The notes beneath the pieces were generated by a model. That model was given only the letters and a program-made list of their open reading frames with translations. It ran no database searches and was not told the DNA's origin. This document shows positions 6,514-13,050 of a DNA stretch of 13,050 nt, piece after piece. The stretch is from 2-12-FULL-42-15 sp964196565 (lineage in GTDB: Bacteria; Pseudomonadota; Gammaproteobacteria; Coxiellales; Coxiellaceae): positions 1-13,050 of the forward strand of contig CAXMUH010000164.1 of NCBI GenBank assembly GCA_964196565.1. The letters are read 5' to 3'. Every line of letters begins with the position of its first letter. The first letter of the stretch is position 1. The position numbers and the translations under genes were made by a program.

Positions 6514-8064
6514 TTATTCTAGTTTTAATAGGTTGTGTCCCGTCATCTCAGCGGGAGTCGCTAACCCTAAAAGATAGAGTACCGTTGGGGCAATATCATC
6601 CAGTGCACCCTCGGGCTTGATAAACGTGGCCTTTCTGCCAAAATAAATTAATGGGACTAAGTTATTGGTGTGTGCGGTATGGGGCTGATCATGCGCGTTA
6701 TCATACATGCATTCAATGTTGCCGTGATCGGCTGTAATAAGTGCTTCGCCGCCTACTTGCTTTAACGCATCCAGTATTCGATGCATGCACTGGTCGATAA
6801 CAGAAATGGCTTCTTTTGCAGCGGATTCAATTCCGGTATGTCCAACCATATCGGGGTTTGCATAATTACAGATAATGAGGTCGTAGCTATTGCTTTTAAT
6901 TGCTTCAACCAATTTATCGGTTAATTCGACCGCGCTCATTTCAGGTTGTAAATCATAGGTTGCGACTTTGGGTGATGGGACCAAAATGCGATCTTCATTA
7001 GGGAAGGGTTGTTCTTGGCCACCATTAATAAAATAAGTCACATGTGCATATTTTTCGGTTTCGGCAATTCGCAGTTGATGCAAACCAAGACTGGCAGCAT
7101 ATTCGCCCAGTGTGTTTTTTAATGTTGATGGAGGATAGGCAACACTTGCTTTTAAGTTCTTTGCATATTCGGTTAGGGTGACATAGAGGCTTAGTTTAGG
7201 GAAAACTTTGCGATTAAAATGGGTAAATTTTTCTTGTGTGAAGGCATAACTAAGTTGACGTGCGCGATCCGCACGAAAATTCATAAAAATAACCACATCA
7301 CCATCTTCAATTAAAATGGGTTTTTCACCAACGGCATAAATGTTAACCGGTTTGACGAACTCATCTTTTTGACCATTGGCATAGGCATGCTCTAAAGCTT
7401 CAGTTGCGCTGGCGGCATGATAATCAGCGATACCTTGGGTTAATAAATCATAAGCGATTTGTGTTCGCTCCCAGCGATTATCTCGATCCATGGCGTAATA
7501 GCGGCCGATCAGAGATGCAATTTTTCCAGATCCAAGTTTATGATAAAGCTTTTCTACAGCGCTAATGGATGCAGCGGCTGATTTAGGTGGTGTATCACGT
7601 CCATCTAAAAAGGCATGCAAATAATTTTTATCGACCCCTTGGTCGTGCACGAGTTTAATGATGGCTTCGATATGTTTATTTTGGCTGTGTACGCCGCCCG
7701 GAGAAAGTAGGCCAAAAATATGAATGGCCTTGTCTGTTTGTTTGGCGGTTTTGATGGCATCTATAAGAATAGGATTGTGAAAAAAGTCACCTTCTTTAAT
7801 TGATGCATTGATTCGAGTTAAATCTTGGGGCACTTTACGACCGGCACCAATATGCAGGTGACCGACCTCTGAGTTGCCCATTTGCCCCTCAGGTAATCCA
7901 ACAGCAGTTCCTGAGGCGTCGAGCAGCGTGTGCGGTTTGTTTTGGTATAATTTATCAAACGTTGGGGTTGCGGTTGCTTGAATCGGGTTATGTTCGGTCT
8001 CTTCGCGGTGTCCCCAGCCGTCTAAAATGATTAAGCTGATGGGGCGATGTTGCTCTTTTTTCAT
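6514..8064 (-). CDS. gpmI: 2,3-bisphosphoglycerate-independent phosphoglycerate mutase
   Basis: A cytosolic glycolytic/gluconeogenic enzyme that interconverts 3- and 2-phosphoglycerate using two Mn2+ ions and a phosphoserine intermediate. The 516 residues match the usual family length. LIILDGWG (11-18) supplies the first metal ligand Asp15. GQMGNSEVGH (60-69) holds the nucleophile Ser65. FLDGRDTPP (152-160) and RADRARQL (264-271) bind substrate. NPDMVGHTG (403-411) supplies Asp405 and His409. TADHGN (444-449) supplies Asp446 and His447, and PHTAHT (461-466) supplies His464. All key residues are present, so it should be active. It is the first gene of the operon with envC and ctpA, an order found in other gammaproteobacteria. 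A sigma70-like promoter and an AT-rich palindrome lie just upstream. The start is set by MKKEQHRPISLIILDGWG, which fits the family N-terminus. Confidence 0.98.
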   Translation of the reverse strand: MKKEQHRPISLIILDGWGHREETEHNPIQATATPTFDKLYQNKPHTLLDASGTAVGLPEGQMGNSEVGHLHIGAGRKVPQDLTRINASIKEGDFFHNPILIDAIKTAKQTDKAIHIFGLLSPGGVHSQNKHIEAIIKLVHDQGVDKNYLHAFLDGRDTPPKSAAASISAVEKLYHKLGSGKIASLIGRYYAMDRDNRWERTQIAYDLLTQGIADYHAASATEALEHAYANGQKDEFVKPVNIYAVGEKPILIEDGDVVIFMNFRADRARQLSYAFTQEKFTHFNRKVFPKLSLYVTLTEYAKNLKASVAYPPSTLKNTLGEYAASLGLHQLRIAETEKYAHVTYFINGGQEQPFPNEDRILVPSPKVATYDLQPEMSAVELTDKLVEAIKSNSYDLIICNYANPDMVGHTGIESAAKEAISVIDQCMHRILDALKQVGGEALITADHGNIECMYDNAHDQPHTAHTNNLVPLIYFGRKATFIKPEGALDDIAPTVLYLLGLATPAEMTGHNLLKLE

Positions 8065-8078
8065 GCATCTCTCGGTGA

Positions 8079-8096
8079 GGTTAATAATTATTCACC
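8079..8096. promoter_or_regulatory. Near-perfect 18-bp palindrome in the gpmI leader, candidate operator
   Basis: GGTTAATAATTATTCACC equals its own reverse complement at 16 of 18 positions. It lies directly downstream of the gpmI -10 element and before the ribosome site, where a repressor would block transcription. No regulator can be named. Confidence 0.35.
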
Positions 8097-8125
8097 ATTC
8101 TACTTAAAAAATGTGCTGCTGACAA
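8097..8125 (-). promoter_or_regulatory. Sigma70-type promoter for gpmI-envC-ctpA
   Basis: On the minus strand TTGTCA (-35, bases 8125-8120) and TAGAAT (-10, bases 8102-8097) are separated by exactly 17 nt; each differs from consensus at one position. The leader to the gpmI ATG would be about 25 nt. Confidence 0.65.
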
Positions 8126-8174
8126 AGGGAGTTTATAAAAAAACAGTCGAGCAAGTGTTTGCATGCTTTGGGTA

Positions 8175-8180
8175 TATAAT
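8175..8180 (+). promoter_or_regulatory. Possible -10 element for the S9 peptidase gene
   Basis: A perfect TATAAT lies about 50 nt before the start of the S9 peptidase gene. No good -35 is found at the normal distance, so the promoter is weak, activator-dependent or misassigned. Confidence 0.35.
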
Positions 8181-8231
8181 TTATTCTGAAAAAAGCTGTG
8201 CTATCATTAACATAATATTGGCACTTAGAAG

Positions 8232-10178
8232 ATGGACGTTATGAAAGCTAAACAACACTCCCCTTATGGCAACTGGTTTTCGCCGATTAGTGCAGAATTG
8301 GTTGCAAGCTCTTCGCATAATATCAGTCAAGTTAAAACAGATCATGGTTGTGTTTATTGGGTTGAACAATTTCCCGAGCAAAAAGGTCGTGCTGCAATTA
8401 TTTGTCGAGACGCTCGAGGTGACATTAAAGAATTAACGCCAAGAGATTTTAGTGTGCGAAATCGTGTGCATGAATATGGAGGCGGTGATTATTTAGTAAA
8501 ACAAGGTGTCATATTTTTTTGTAATGATCGAGATCAAAAGCTGTATTGTCAGGATGTCAATAAAGCACCGAGCGCCATCACACCAGATCCAGATAAGCCG
8601 ATGGGATATCGATATGCGGATTTAATCATTACGCCCGATAATTCACAGATTATATGTGTGCGCGAAACGCACCTTGAAGACAATAATGTGGTAAATGAAA
8701 TTGTTGCAATAGCAACTGATGGCAGCATGCAAGTTTGTGTTTTGGTGCGTGGTGCTGATTTTTATGCCGCACCTAGGCTTAATTTTGATGCCAGTAAATT
8801 AATATATTTACGCTGGAATCATCCGCAAATGCCATGGGATGGGACTGAACTTTGTGTGGCCGAATTTATGGATGGAATGGAGCTTGGCGATTCTGAAGTG
8901 ATTGCCGGTGGAAAAACTGAGTCAATTTGTCAGCCAAGTTTTGATGCTAACGGAAATATTTATTTTGTTTCGGACAAAACCAATTGGTGGAACCTCTATA
9001 AATATTGTGATGGTGAAACTGATCGTTTGGTGATGTTCGATGCTGAATTTGCTTATCCTGGGTGGATATTTGCCACGTCGATGTATGCGATTGTTAATGA
9101 TGACACCGTTACTTGTATTGTCAATGAAAAAGGTAAGCACTGGATGGGTTTGGTGCAAAATTATGAAATTCAAAAAATAAAAAATGACTTTGATGATTTC
9201 GCTCCTTATATCGCTGTTGCAGATGAAAAGATTTATGCGATTGCAGCGAATGCTGGGTGCGCTCCTGCTGTGATACAAGTGGAAATCAAAACGCAGCAGG
9301 TGGAAGTTATCCATTCGAGTTCAAGTTTAATGATCGATGCCGGTTATTTTTCAATTCCTGAGGTGATTGAATTTCAAAGCGATAATGGCCAGCAGAGCTT
9401 TGCGAATTTTTATCCGCCTTGTAATCCACATTATCAAGCAAATCCAGATGAATTGCCGCCATTAATTGTGATTAGTCATGGTGGTCCAACTGCCTGTGCT
9501 AGCACGGCGTTGAATTTAAAAATTCAATATTGGACCTCGCGTGGTTTTGCCGTGGTTGATGTAAATTACGGTGGCAGCACAGGTTATGGCAGAGCGTATC
9601 GTGATCGTTTAAAAGGCCAGTGGGGTGTGGTGGACGTTGTTGATTGTGTTAATGCAGCTAAATATTTAGTGGAGCAAAATAAAGTTGATAAAGCTCGATT
9701 AATTATTAAAGGCAGCAGTGCCGGTGGATTAACAACACTCAGTGCGTTAATTTTTTATGATTTATTTTCAGCGGGTGCCAGTTACTATGGCGTGGCTGAT
9801 TTGGAAGGGCTGGTATCTGATTCTCATAAATTTGAAGCGCATTATTTAGAAACCTTGGTGGGTGATTATCCCGCTGAAATTGACACCTATAAAAATCGAT
9901 CGCCCTTGTTTCATGCGGAGCTTTTAACTTGCCCCGTGATCTTTTTTCAAGGGTTGGAGGATACCGTCGTTCCACCATCTCAAGCTGAATCGATGATGCA
10001 AGCGTTGGATGCTAAAAATTTACCTTACGGGTATATCACATTTCCTCATGAGCAGCATGGCTTTCGTGATGCAAAATCCATTAAAATTGCCTTAGAAGCA
10101 GAGCTTTCATTTTATTCTCAGATTTTTGATTTTGCGCCTGCGGATCAAGTGGAAAAGGTTCATCTTAAGAATTTTTAG
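8232..10178 (+). CDS. S9 family (prolyl oligopeptidase-type) peptidase
   Basis: A serine peptidase of the acylaminoacyl/dipeptidyl-peptidase group, expected to cleave short peptides in the cytoplasm, since no signal peptide is seen. Residues up to about 370 form a beta-propeller, with blade-like repeats such as DGTELCVAEF and GNIYFVSDKTNWWNLY. The last ~260 residues are the alpha/beta-hydrolase. This domain has VISHGGPT (413-420, oxyanion region), the nucleophile elbow GSSAGG (494-499, Ser496), Asp577 in QGLEDTVVPP, and His609 in PHEQHGF. YGGSTGYGRAYRDRL (446-460) is characteristic of the S9C-like group. The 648-residue length is typical. The start is uncertain: the ATG at 8232 has AGAAG immediately against it, while a second in-frame ATG at 8241 has better spacing and would remove three residues. 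It is transcribed divergently from gpmI. Exact substrate preference cannot be read from sequence. Confidence 0.93.
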   Translation: MDVMKAKQHSPYGNWFSPISAELVASSSHNISQVKTDHGCVYWVEQFPEQKGRAAIICRDARGDIKELTPRDFSVRNRVHEYGGGDYLVKQGVIFFCNDRDQKLYCQDVNKAPSAITPDPDKPMGYRYADLIITPDNSQIICVRETHLEDNNVVNEIVAIATDGSMQVCVLVRGADFYAAPRLNFDASKLIYLRWNHPQMPWDGTELCVAEFMDGMELGDSEVIAGGKTESICQPSFDANGNIYFVSDKTNWWNLYKYCDGETDRLVMFDAEFAYPGWIFATSMYAIVNDDTVTCIVNEKGKHWMGLVQNYEIQKIKNDFDDFAPYIAVADEKIYAIAANAGCAPAVIQVEIKTQQVEVIHSSSSLMIDAGYFSIPEVIEFQSDNGQQSFANFYPPCNPHYQANPDELPPLIVISHGGPTACASTALNLKIQYWTSRGFAVVDVNYGGSTGYGRAYRDRLKGQWGVVDVVDCVNAAKYLVEQNKVDKARLIIKGSSAGGLTTLSALIFYDLFSAGASYYGVADLEGLVSDSHKFEAHYLETLVGDYPAEIDTYKNRSPLFHAELLTCPVIFFQGLEDTVVPPSQAESMMQALDAKNLPYGYITFPHEQHGFRDAKSIKIALEAELSFYSQIFDFAPADQVEKVHLKNF

Positions 10179-10197
10179 CTTGTAGACTGGTCAATCC

Positions 10198-10250
10198 TCA
10201 CGCTTCGCGCGTGACAGGCTTTGTTGGCCAGGTTTTTATTTCACCCGGCC
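10198..10250 (+). terminator. Two hairpins after the S9 peptidase gene, probable terminator
   Basis: TCACGC (10198-10203) pairs with GCGTGA (10209-10214) around TTCGC. GGCCAGGT (10226-10233) then pairs with ACCCGGCC (10243-10250) with one mismatch and a T-rich loop. They begin about 20 nt after the peptidase stop. The best T-run (GTTTTTATTT) lies inside the second hairpin rather than after it, so the assignment is tentative. Confidence 0.4.
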
Positions 10251-10296
10251 GATCCTTAGTAGCACAATCAATACGTTAATTTAATCTTATGCTTCT

Positions 10297-10326
10297 TTGA
10301 CACCCGAGATTCATCAATAGTATACT
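10297..10326 (+). promoter_or_regulatory. Near-consensus sigma70 promoter for rhodanese-grxC-secB
   Basis: TTGACA (10297-10302, perfect -35) and TATACT (10321-10326, one mismatch) are 18 nt apart. Transcription would start near 10333, leaving a leader of under 30 nt before the rhodanese ATG. This is the strongest promoter match in the window. Confidence 0.75.
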
Positions 10327-10359
10327 TTGATCCCATCATAGACTTAGAATGAAAACAAT

Positions 10360-10785
10360 ATGAGCAAAGTGCTTGAATTTGTAACAGCCCATTGGATTTT
10401 GGTGTCGCTTTTTGTTATTGCCTTTATCTGGGTAATTTTCGAGGAAGGTCGCCATCAAGGTGTGGGAGGCGTACGCCAGAGCCCACAGGGTGTTACCAGC
10501 TTGATTAATAATGAAAATGCTGTGGTCATTGATCTTCGCGATGTTAAAGCATTTAAAGATGGCCATATTACCAACAGTGTGAATATTCCCATGGCTACAA
10601 TAGATCAAAAGATGAGCAAAATAGAGGCTTACAAGGATCGTCCCATGATTTTGGTCTGTGCGATGGGTCAGCAATCAACGCGAGTGATGAATAAGCTGCG
10701 CAAACAGGGTTTTGAGAAAGTTTATATATTAGGTGGTGGGGTGGGTGCCTGGAAAAAAGATAACCTACCGTTGAAAAAGAGTTAG
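10360..10785 (+). CDS. Membrane-anchored rhodanese-like sulfurtransferase (YibN type)
   Basis: A small sulfur-transfer protein held at the inner membrane. The 141 residues comprise one N-terminal membrane helix (about 12-28, WILVSLFVIAFIWVIF) and a single rhodanese domain from about residue 40 to the end. Within it, AVVIDLRDVKAFKDGHI (54-70) and NIPMA are standard rhodanese motifs. The active-site loop CAMGQQSTR begins at Cys100, the cysteine expected to carry the persulfide. GGGVGAWKKDNLPL closes the domain. The order with grxC, secB and gpsA is the usual gammaproteobacterial yibN-grxC-secB-gpsA cluster. The gene sits behind a strong promoter and 8 nt before grxC. The ribosome site is weak (AGAATG region), but the ATG at 10360 gives the expected N-terminus. 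The sulfur acceptor is unknown. Confidence 0.93.
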   Translation: MSKVLEFVTAHWILVSLFVIAFIWVIFEEGRHQGVGGVRQSPQGVTSLINNENAVVIDLRDVKAFKDGHITNSVNIPMATIDQKMSKIEAYKDRPMILVCAMGQQSTRVMNKLRKQGFEKVYILGGGVGAWKKDNLPLKKS

Positions 10786-10793
10786 GGGATAGT

Positions 10794-11051
10794 ATGATGG
10801 CTAAAGTAATCGTATACAGTACGGATTATTGCCCTTATTGCGATCGGGCAAAGCATTTGTTGGAAACTAAAAAAGTGCATTTTGAAGAGATTCGAGTTGA
10901 TTTAGATGATAAAAAACGTGATGAAATGATGACCCGTAGTGGTCGTCGTACGGTACCGCAAATTTTTATCAATGATCAATCGATTGGTGGTTTTGATGAG
11001 CTTTGGGCTTTAGAGACTAAAGGCTTATTGGACCAATTATTAAAAGATTAA
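10794..11051 (+). CDS. grxC: Glutaredoxin 3
   Basis: A cytosolic dithiol glutaredoxin that reduces disulfides and glutathione mixed disulfides, recycled by glutathione. The 85-residue length is typical. The CPYC redox motif is at residues 13-16, the cis-proline motif TVPQIF follows at about 53-58, and GGFDELWALE (65-74) is the glutathione-binding end. A clear ribosome site (AGGGGA) overlaps the rhodanese stop. It lies 4 nt before the first ATG (10794) and 7 nt before a second ATG (10797); the second gives MAKVIVYST, slightly closer to the family start, so the true protein may be 84 residues. It is the second gene of the rhodanese-grxC-secB operon. Confidence 0.96.
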   Translation: MMAKVIVYSTDYCPYCDRAKHLLETKKVHFEEIRVDLDDKKRDEMMTRSGRRTVPQIFINDQSIGGFDELWALETKGLLDQLLKD

Positions 11052-11073
11052 TTAATTTATTGGAGAAAAGTAA

Positions 11074-11571
11074 ATGGCGATAGAGACAAAACAACAACCA
11101 CAAGAACAAGCCGCTGGTGGTGATCAACCTGAGTTTGGTATTCAACGTATTTATATAAAAGATTTGTCTTTTGAAGCGCCTAAGAGCCCTAAAATCTTTT
11201 TAGAAGAATGGCAACCAGAACTTGATATGGATATTGCCACCAAGACAGAAGCTCTTGGCGATGATATGCATGAAGTGATATTAACCATAACTGTTACTGT
11301 TAAAATGAAAAAAGAAGTCGTTTTTCTGGTTGAAGTAAAAGAAGCTGGAATTTTTTCTATTAAGCGTTTTCCTGAAGATCAATTAAAACCAATGCTTGGT
11401 AGCTTTTGCCCTAACATTTTATATCCTTATGCGCGTGAAGCAATCACCGATGTGGTTGTTAAAGGTGGATTCCCACAACTTTATTTGGCACCGGTAAATT
11501 TTGATGCCTTATACCAACAGCATGAAGAACAAACTGCAGCTGAGGCTAAAGGTGGGTCGGCGGCAAACTAA
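11074..11571 (+). CDS. secB: Protein-export chaperone SecB
   Basis: A cytosolic tetrameric chaperone that keeps preproteins unfolded and hands them to SecA for Sec translocation. The 165 residues are close to the family length (E. coli 155). Conserved blocks include FGIQRIYIKDLSFEAPKSP (21-39), the beta-sheet core ending KKEVVFLVEVKEAGIF, LGSFCPNILYPYAREAI (about 108-124) and GGFPQLYLAPVNFDALY. The N-terminus is Gln-rich and the C-terminus acidic, both ordinary. A good ribosome site (TGGAGA) precedes the ATG by 7 nt. It follows grxC by 22 nt and appears to be the last gene of the operon, because 276 nt and a repeat element separate it from gpsA. Its presence supports a proteobacterium. Confidence 0.98.
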   Translation: MAIETKQQPQEQAAGGDQPEFGIQRIYIKDLSFEAPKSPKIFLEEWQPELDMDIATKTEALGDDMHEVILTITVTVKMKKEVVFLVEVKEAGIFSIKRFPEDQLKPMLGSFCPNILYPYAREAITDVVVKGGFPQLYLAPVNFDALYQQHEEQTAAEAKGGSAAN

Positions 11572-11655
11572 GCTTAAATTGTACCGTGGTTGGGTATACC
11601 TAGCACAGGTGGGATTTGGGCTTTTTATTTCTAAGTTGCTGCGTTCGGGCAAAAA

Positions 11656-11753
11656 CTCTTACGCGGCGGGCGCAGCGTTTATGATAAGGCGCAACGGGCT
11701 TATATTAAGATACCTTTGCGTTCTTTTTATAGCGCTGCGACGCCGCGTAAGAG
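11656..11753 (-). repeat. MITE-like palindromic element, copy B
   Basis: This 98-bp element has perfect 13-bp terminal inverted repeats, CTCTTACGCGGCG (11656-11668) and CGCCGCGTAAGAG (11741-11753). A second inner pair (CGCAGCG and CGCTGCG) lies just inside. An outer pair, AAGTTGCT (11633-11640) and AGCAACTT (11756-11763), suggests the full element may be about 130 bp. Its reverse complement matches copy A at 3745-3835, including a shared AAAAAGAACGCAAAGGT block. No protein is encoded. It lies between secB and gpsA, so it may separate gpsA from the operon or affect read-through. Confidence 0.75.
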
Positions 11754-11796
11754 AAAGCAACTTGAGCGTAGTAATTTAATAATTAAAAACCTAATA

Positions 11797-11810
11797 TTAA
11801 AGCGCTTTAA
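11797..11810. promoter_or_regulatory. Perfect 14-bp palindrome upstream of gpsA
   Basis: TTAAAGCGCTTTAA is fully self-complementary and lies just before a possible -10 (TATATT, 11812-11817). No good -35 is visible, so both the promoter and the operator role are tentative. Confidence 0.3.
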
Positions 11811-11847
11811 GTATATTCCGGCCACGGTAAACTCAAGGTTTGTTATC

Positions 11848-12861
11848 ATGTCAGAAATTAAAAAAACACCAATCGCAATTATCGGCGCTGGCTCGTGGGG
11901 CACAGCATTGGCTTTGGCGCTTGCGCGAAATGACCAACCTGTTTCTATCTGGGGACATGACGAAGCTGAGATGCAGGCAATGCATAAAAAGCGAGTTAAT
12001 AGCCAATATTTACCAGGTCACCCGTTGCCCGATAATATTCAGGTGGTGTTAAGCCTAGAAGAGTTATTAAAAGACACTCGTGATGTATTGATTGTTGTTC
12101 CCTCGCATGCGTTTCGAAATGCCCTACAAAATGCAAAACCATTCTTTCACAAAAACGTTCGTCTTGCCTGGGGGACCAAAGGTTTGGATCCTGAATCGTC
12201 ACTGACTTTAGATAAAGTAGCACAAGAAATATTAGGCGATAAAGTACCGCTGGCGGTATTATCGGGTCCAAGTTTTGCGGTTGAAGTCGCAGCGAATTTG
12301 CCAACGGCGGTTACCTTAGCCAGTAATAATGAAGAATTTTCCAATGATTTAATAGCGCGCTTTCAATGCGGCACATTTCGCTTGTACAAAAGCACCGATA
12401 TGTTAGGCGTTGAGCTTTGTGGTGTTTATAAAAACGTACTCGCAATTGGCGCTGGATTGTGTGATGGCTTAAAACTGGGTGCAGATGCACGTAGTGCGAT
12501 GATTACCCGAGGCATTGCTGAGTTGTCGCGTTTAATTGTCACTTCTGGCGGCAACAAAGAAACGATTATGGGTTTAGCTGGTATTGGCGATACCATTTTA
12601 ACGTGTACCACAGATACTTCACGTAATCGTCGATTTGGTCTGGCGGTCGGTCAAGGTATGGAAGTAAAAGCTGCCAATAAGCAAATAGGACAAGTGGTGG
12701 AAGGATTTATTAATGCTAAACAACTTAATCGGCTTGCCGAACAACATAACGTCGACATGCCTATTGTTGCCGCAGTGTACAAAGTCTTGTATGCTAATTT
12801 AAAACCTATCGATGCTGCAAAAGAATTATTGTCACGTAATAGCGGCGACAAGTGGGAATAA
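11848..12861 (+). CDS. gpsA: Glycerol-3-phosphate dehydrogenase [NAD(P)+]
   Basis: A cytosolic enzyme reducing dihydroxyacetone phosphate to sn-glycerol-3-phosphate, the backbone for phospholipids. With the start at ATG 11848 the protein has 337 residues, the normal family length. IAIIGAGSWGTALALALA (9-26) is the Rossmann nucleotide-binding loop. AWGTKGLDP (107-115) and LSGPSFAVEVA (138-148) line the active site. ELCGVYKNVLAIGAG (189-203) contains the catalytic Lys195, and RNRRFG (259-264) binds substrate. The frame stays open further upstream to a TTG at 11716 inside the repeat. That would add 44 residues unlike any GpsA N-terminus, so I reject it. An AAGG about 7 nt before the ATG supports the chosen start. 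It follows secB in the common order but is separated by 276 nt and the MITE-like copy B, so it probably has its own promoter. Confidence 0.97.
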   Translation: MSEIKKTPIAIIGAGSWGTALALALARNDQPVSIWGHDEAEMQAMHKKRVNSQYLPGHPLPDNIQVVLSLEELLKDTRDVLIVVPSHAFRNALQNAKPFFHKNVRLAWGTKGLDPESSLTLDKVAQEILGDKVPLAVLSGPSFAVEVAANLPTAVTLASNNEEFSNDLIARFQCGTFRLYKSTDMLGVELCGVYKNVLAIGAGLCDGLKLGADARSAMITRGIAELSRLIVTSGGNKETIMGLAGIGDTILTCTTDTSRNRRFGLAVGQGMEVKAANKQIGQVVEGFINAKQLNRLAEQHNVDMPIVAAVYKVLYANLKPIDAAKELLSRNSGDKWE

Positions 12862-12888
12862 CTATACCCAACGCGGTTTATTTATAGG

Positions 12889-13018
12889 TGTAGCCCGGAC
12901 AAGCAATCGTAGATTGCGCGGCCGGGAATGTTGCGCGAGTCGCTTTGAGGCGAGTTGGAATCGTGCTTCGCATGAGGCTTCCCGGCCGCGCAATCTACGA
13001 TTGCTTGTCCGGGCTACA
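12889..13018. repeat. Mobile-looking element with perfect 40-bp inverted arms
   Basis: The left arm (12889-12928, beginning TGTAGCCCGGACAAGC) and the right arm (12979-13018, ending GCTTGTCCGGGCTACA) are exact reverse complements over 40 bp, separated by a 50-bp centre. The total is 130 bp. The sequence is GC-rich compared with its surroundings and codes for nothing. No target-site duplication is evident. Perfect arms this long suggest a recently spread MITE or large REP-like unit, or selection for pairing. It begins 28 nt after the gpsA stop and could end its transcript. It is unrelated to the other two repeat types here. Confidence 0.75.
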
Positions 13019-13024
13019 TCAGAT

Positions 13025-13041
13025 GGTGCCTTAACAGCACC
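13025..13041. other. Short hairpin at the right edge
   Basis: GGTGC (13025-13029) and GCACC (13037-13041) form a 5-bp stem with a 7-nt loop. No T-run is seen before the window ends, so it may be chance. Confidence 0.25.
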
Positions 13042-13050
13042 TAGTTTCTA

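Noticed and set aside
8922..9314. A 130-codon minus-strand frame inside the S9 peptidase gene
   Set aside because: It is a shadow of a strongly supported gene on the other strand, with no ribosome site and no recognisable domain.
10349..10363. Four-codon mini-ORF (ATG AAA ACA ATA TGA) overlapping the rhodanese start
   Set aside because: It has no ribosome site of its own and such short frames are frequent by chance; a leader-peptide role cannot be supported.
11501..11779. A 92-codon plus-strand frame overlapping the end of secB and the MITE-like copy B
   Set aside because: It overlaps secB in another frame, its product has no recognisable domain, and most of it translates the repeat.

Overview
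The window reads as chromosome from an AT-rich gammaproteobacterium. The closest fit is the host-associated Legionellales/Coxiella/Berkiella side of the class. This is an inference from three things: the two housekeeping gene orders (rhodanese-grxC-secB-gpsA and gpmI-envC-ctpA), the A-rich ankyrin-like protein at the left edge that looks like an effector, and the intergenic spaces filled with small palindromic repeats. No rRNA, tRNA, CRISPR array, transposase or phage gene was recognised.

Layout. (1) 1-1167: 3' part of a large A-rich gene with degenerate ankyrin-like helical repeats; its start lies outside the window. (2) 3418-1332, minus strand: an MFS_3-type exporter, then a DUF2975 membrane protein and a YozG-like Cro/CI regulator that are 2 nt apart and share a clear promoter. 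(3) 3419-3933: a 515-nt gene-free stretch packed with palindromes, including one copy of a short MITE-like element. (4) 8064-3934, minus strand: gpmI-envC-ctpA, a tight operon joining glycolysis to cell-wall remodelling and periplasmic proteolysis, with a good sigma70 promoter upstream of gpmI. (5) 8232-10178, plus strand: a divergently transcribed cytoplasmic S9 prolyl-oligopeptidase-type peptidase. (6) 10360-11571, plus strand: membrane-anchored rhodanese, glutaredoxin 3 and SecB, behind a near-consensus promoter. (7) 11572-11847: a second copy of the MITE-like element, in opposite orientation, directly before gpsA (11848-12861). (8) 12889-13018: an element with perfect 40-bp inverted arms after gpsA.

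How the parts fit. The rhodanese, GrxC and SecB genes belong to envelope-export and redox-sulfur housekeeping, and GpsA makes the glycerol-3-phosphate backbone for phospholipids. EnvC activates division amidases and CtpA trims periplasmic proteins, so that operon has a cell-envelope theme. The accessory parts are the left-edge gene, the DUF2975/regulator module and the repeats. I do not see a clearly new multi-gene system. The observations most worth following are the two-copy MITE-like family, the perfect 40-bp inverted repeat, the left-edge repeat protein, and the DUF2975/HTH unit with a candidate operator.
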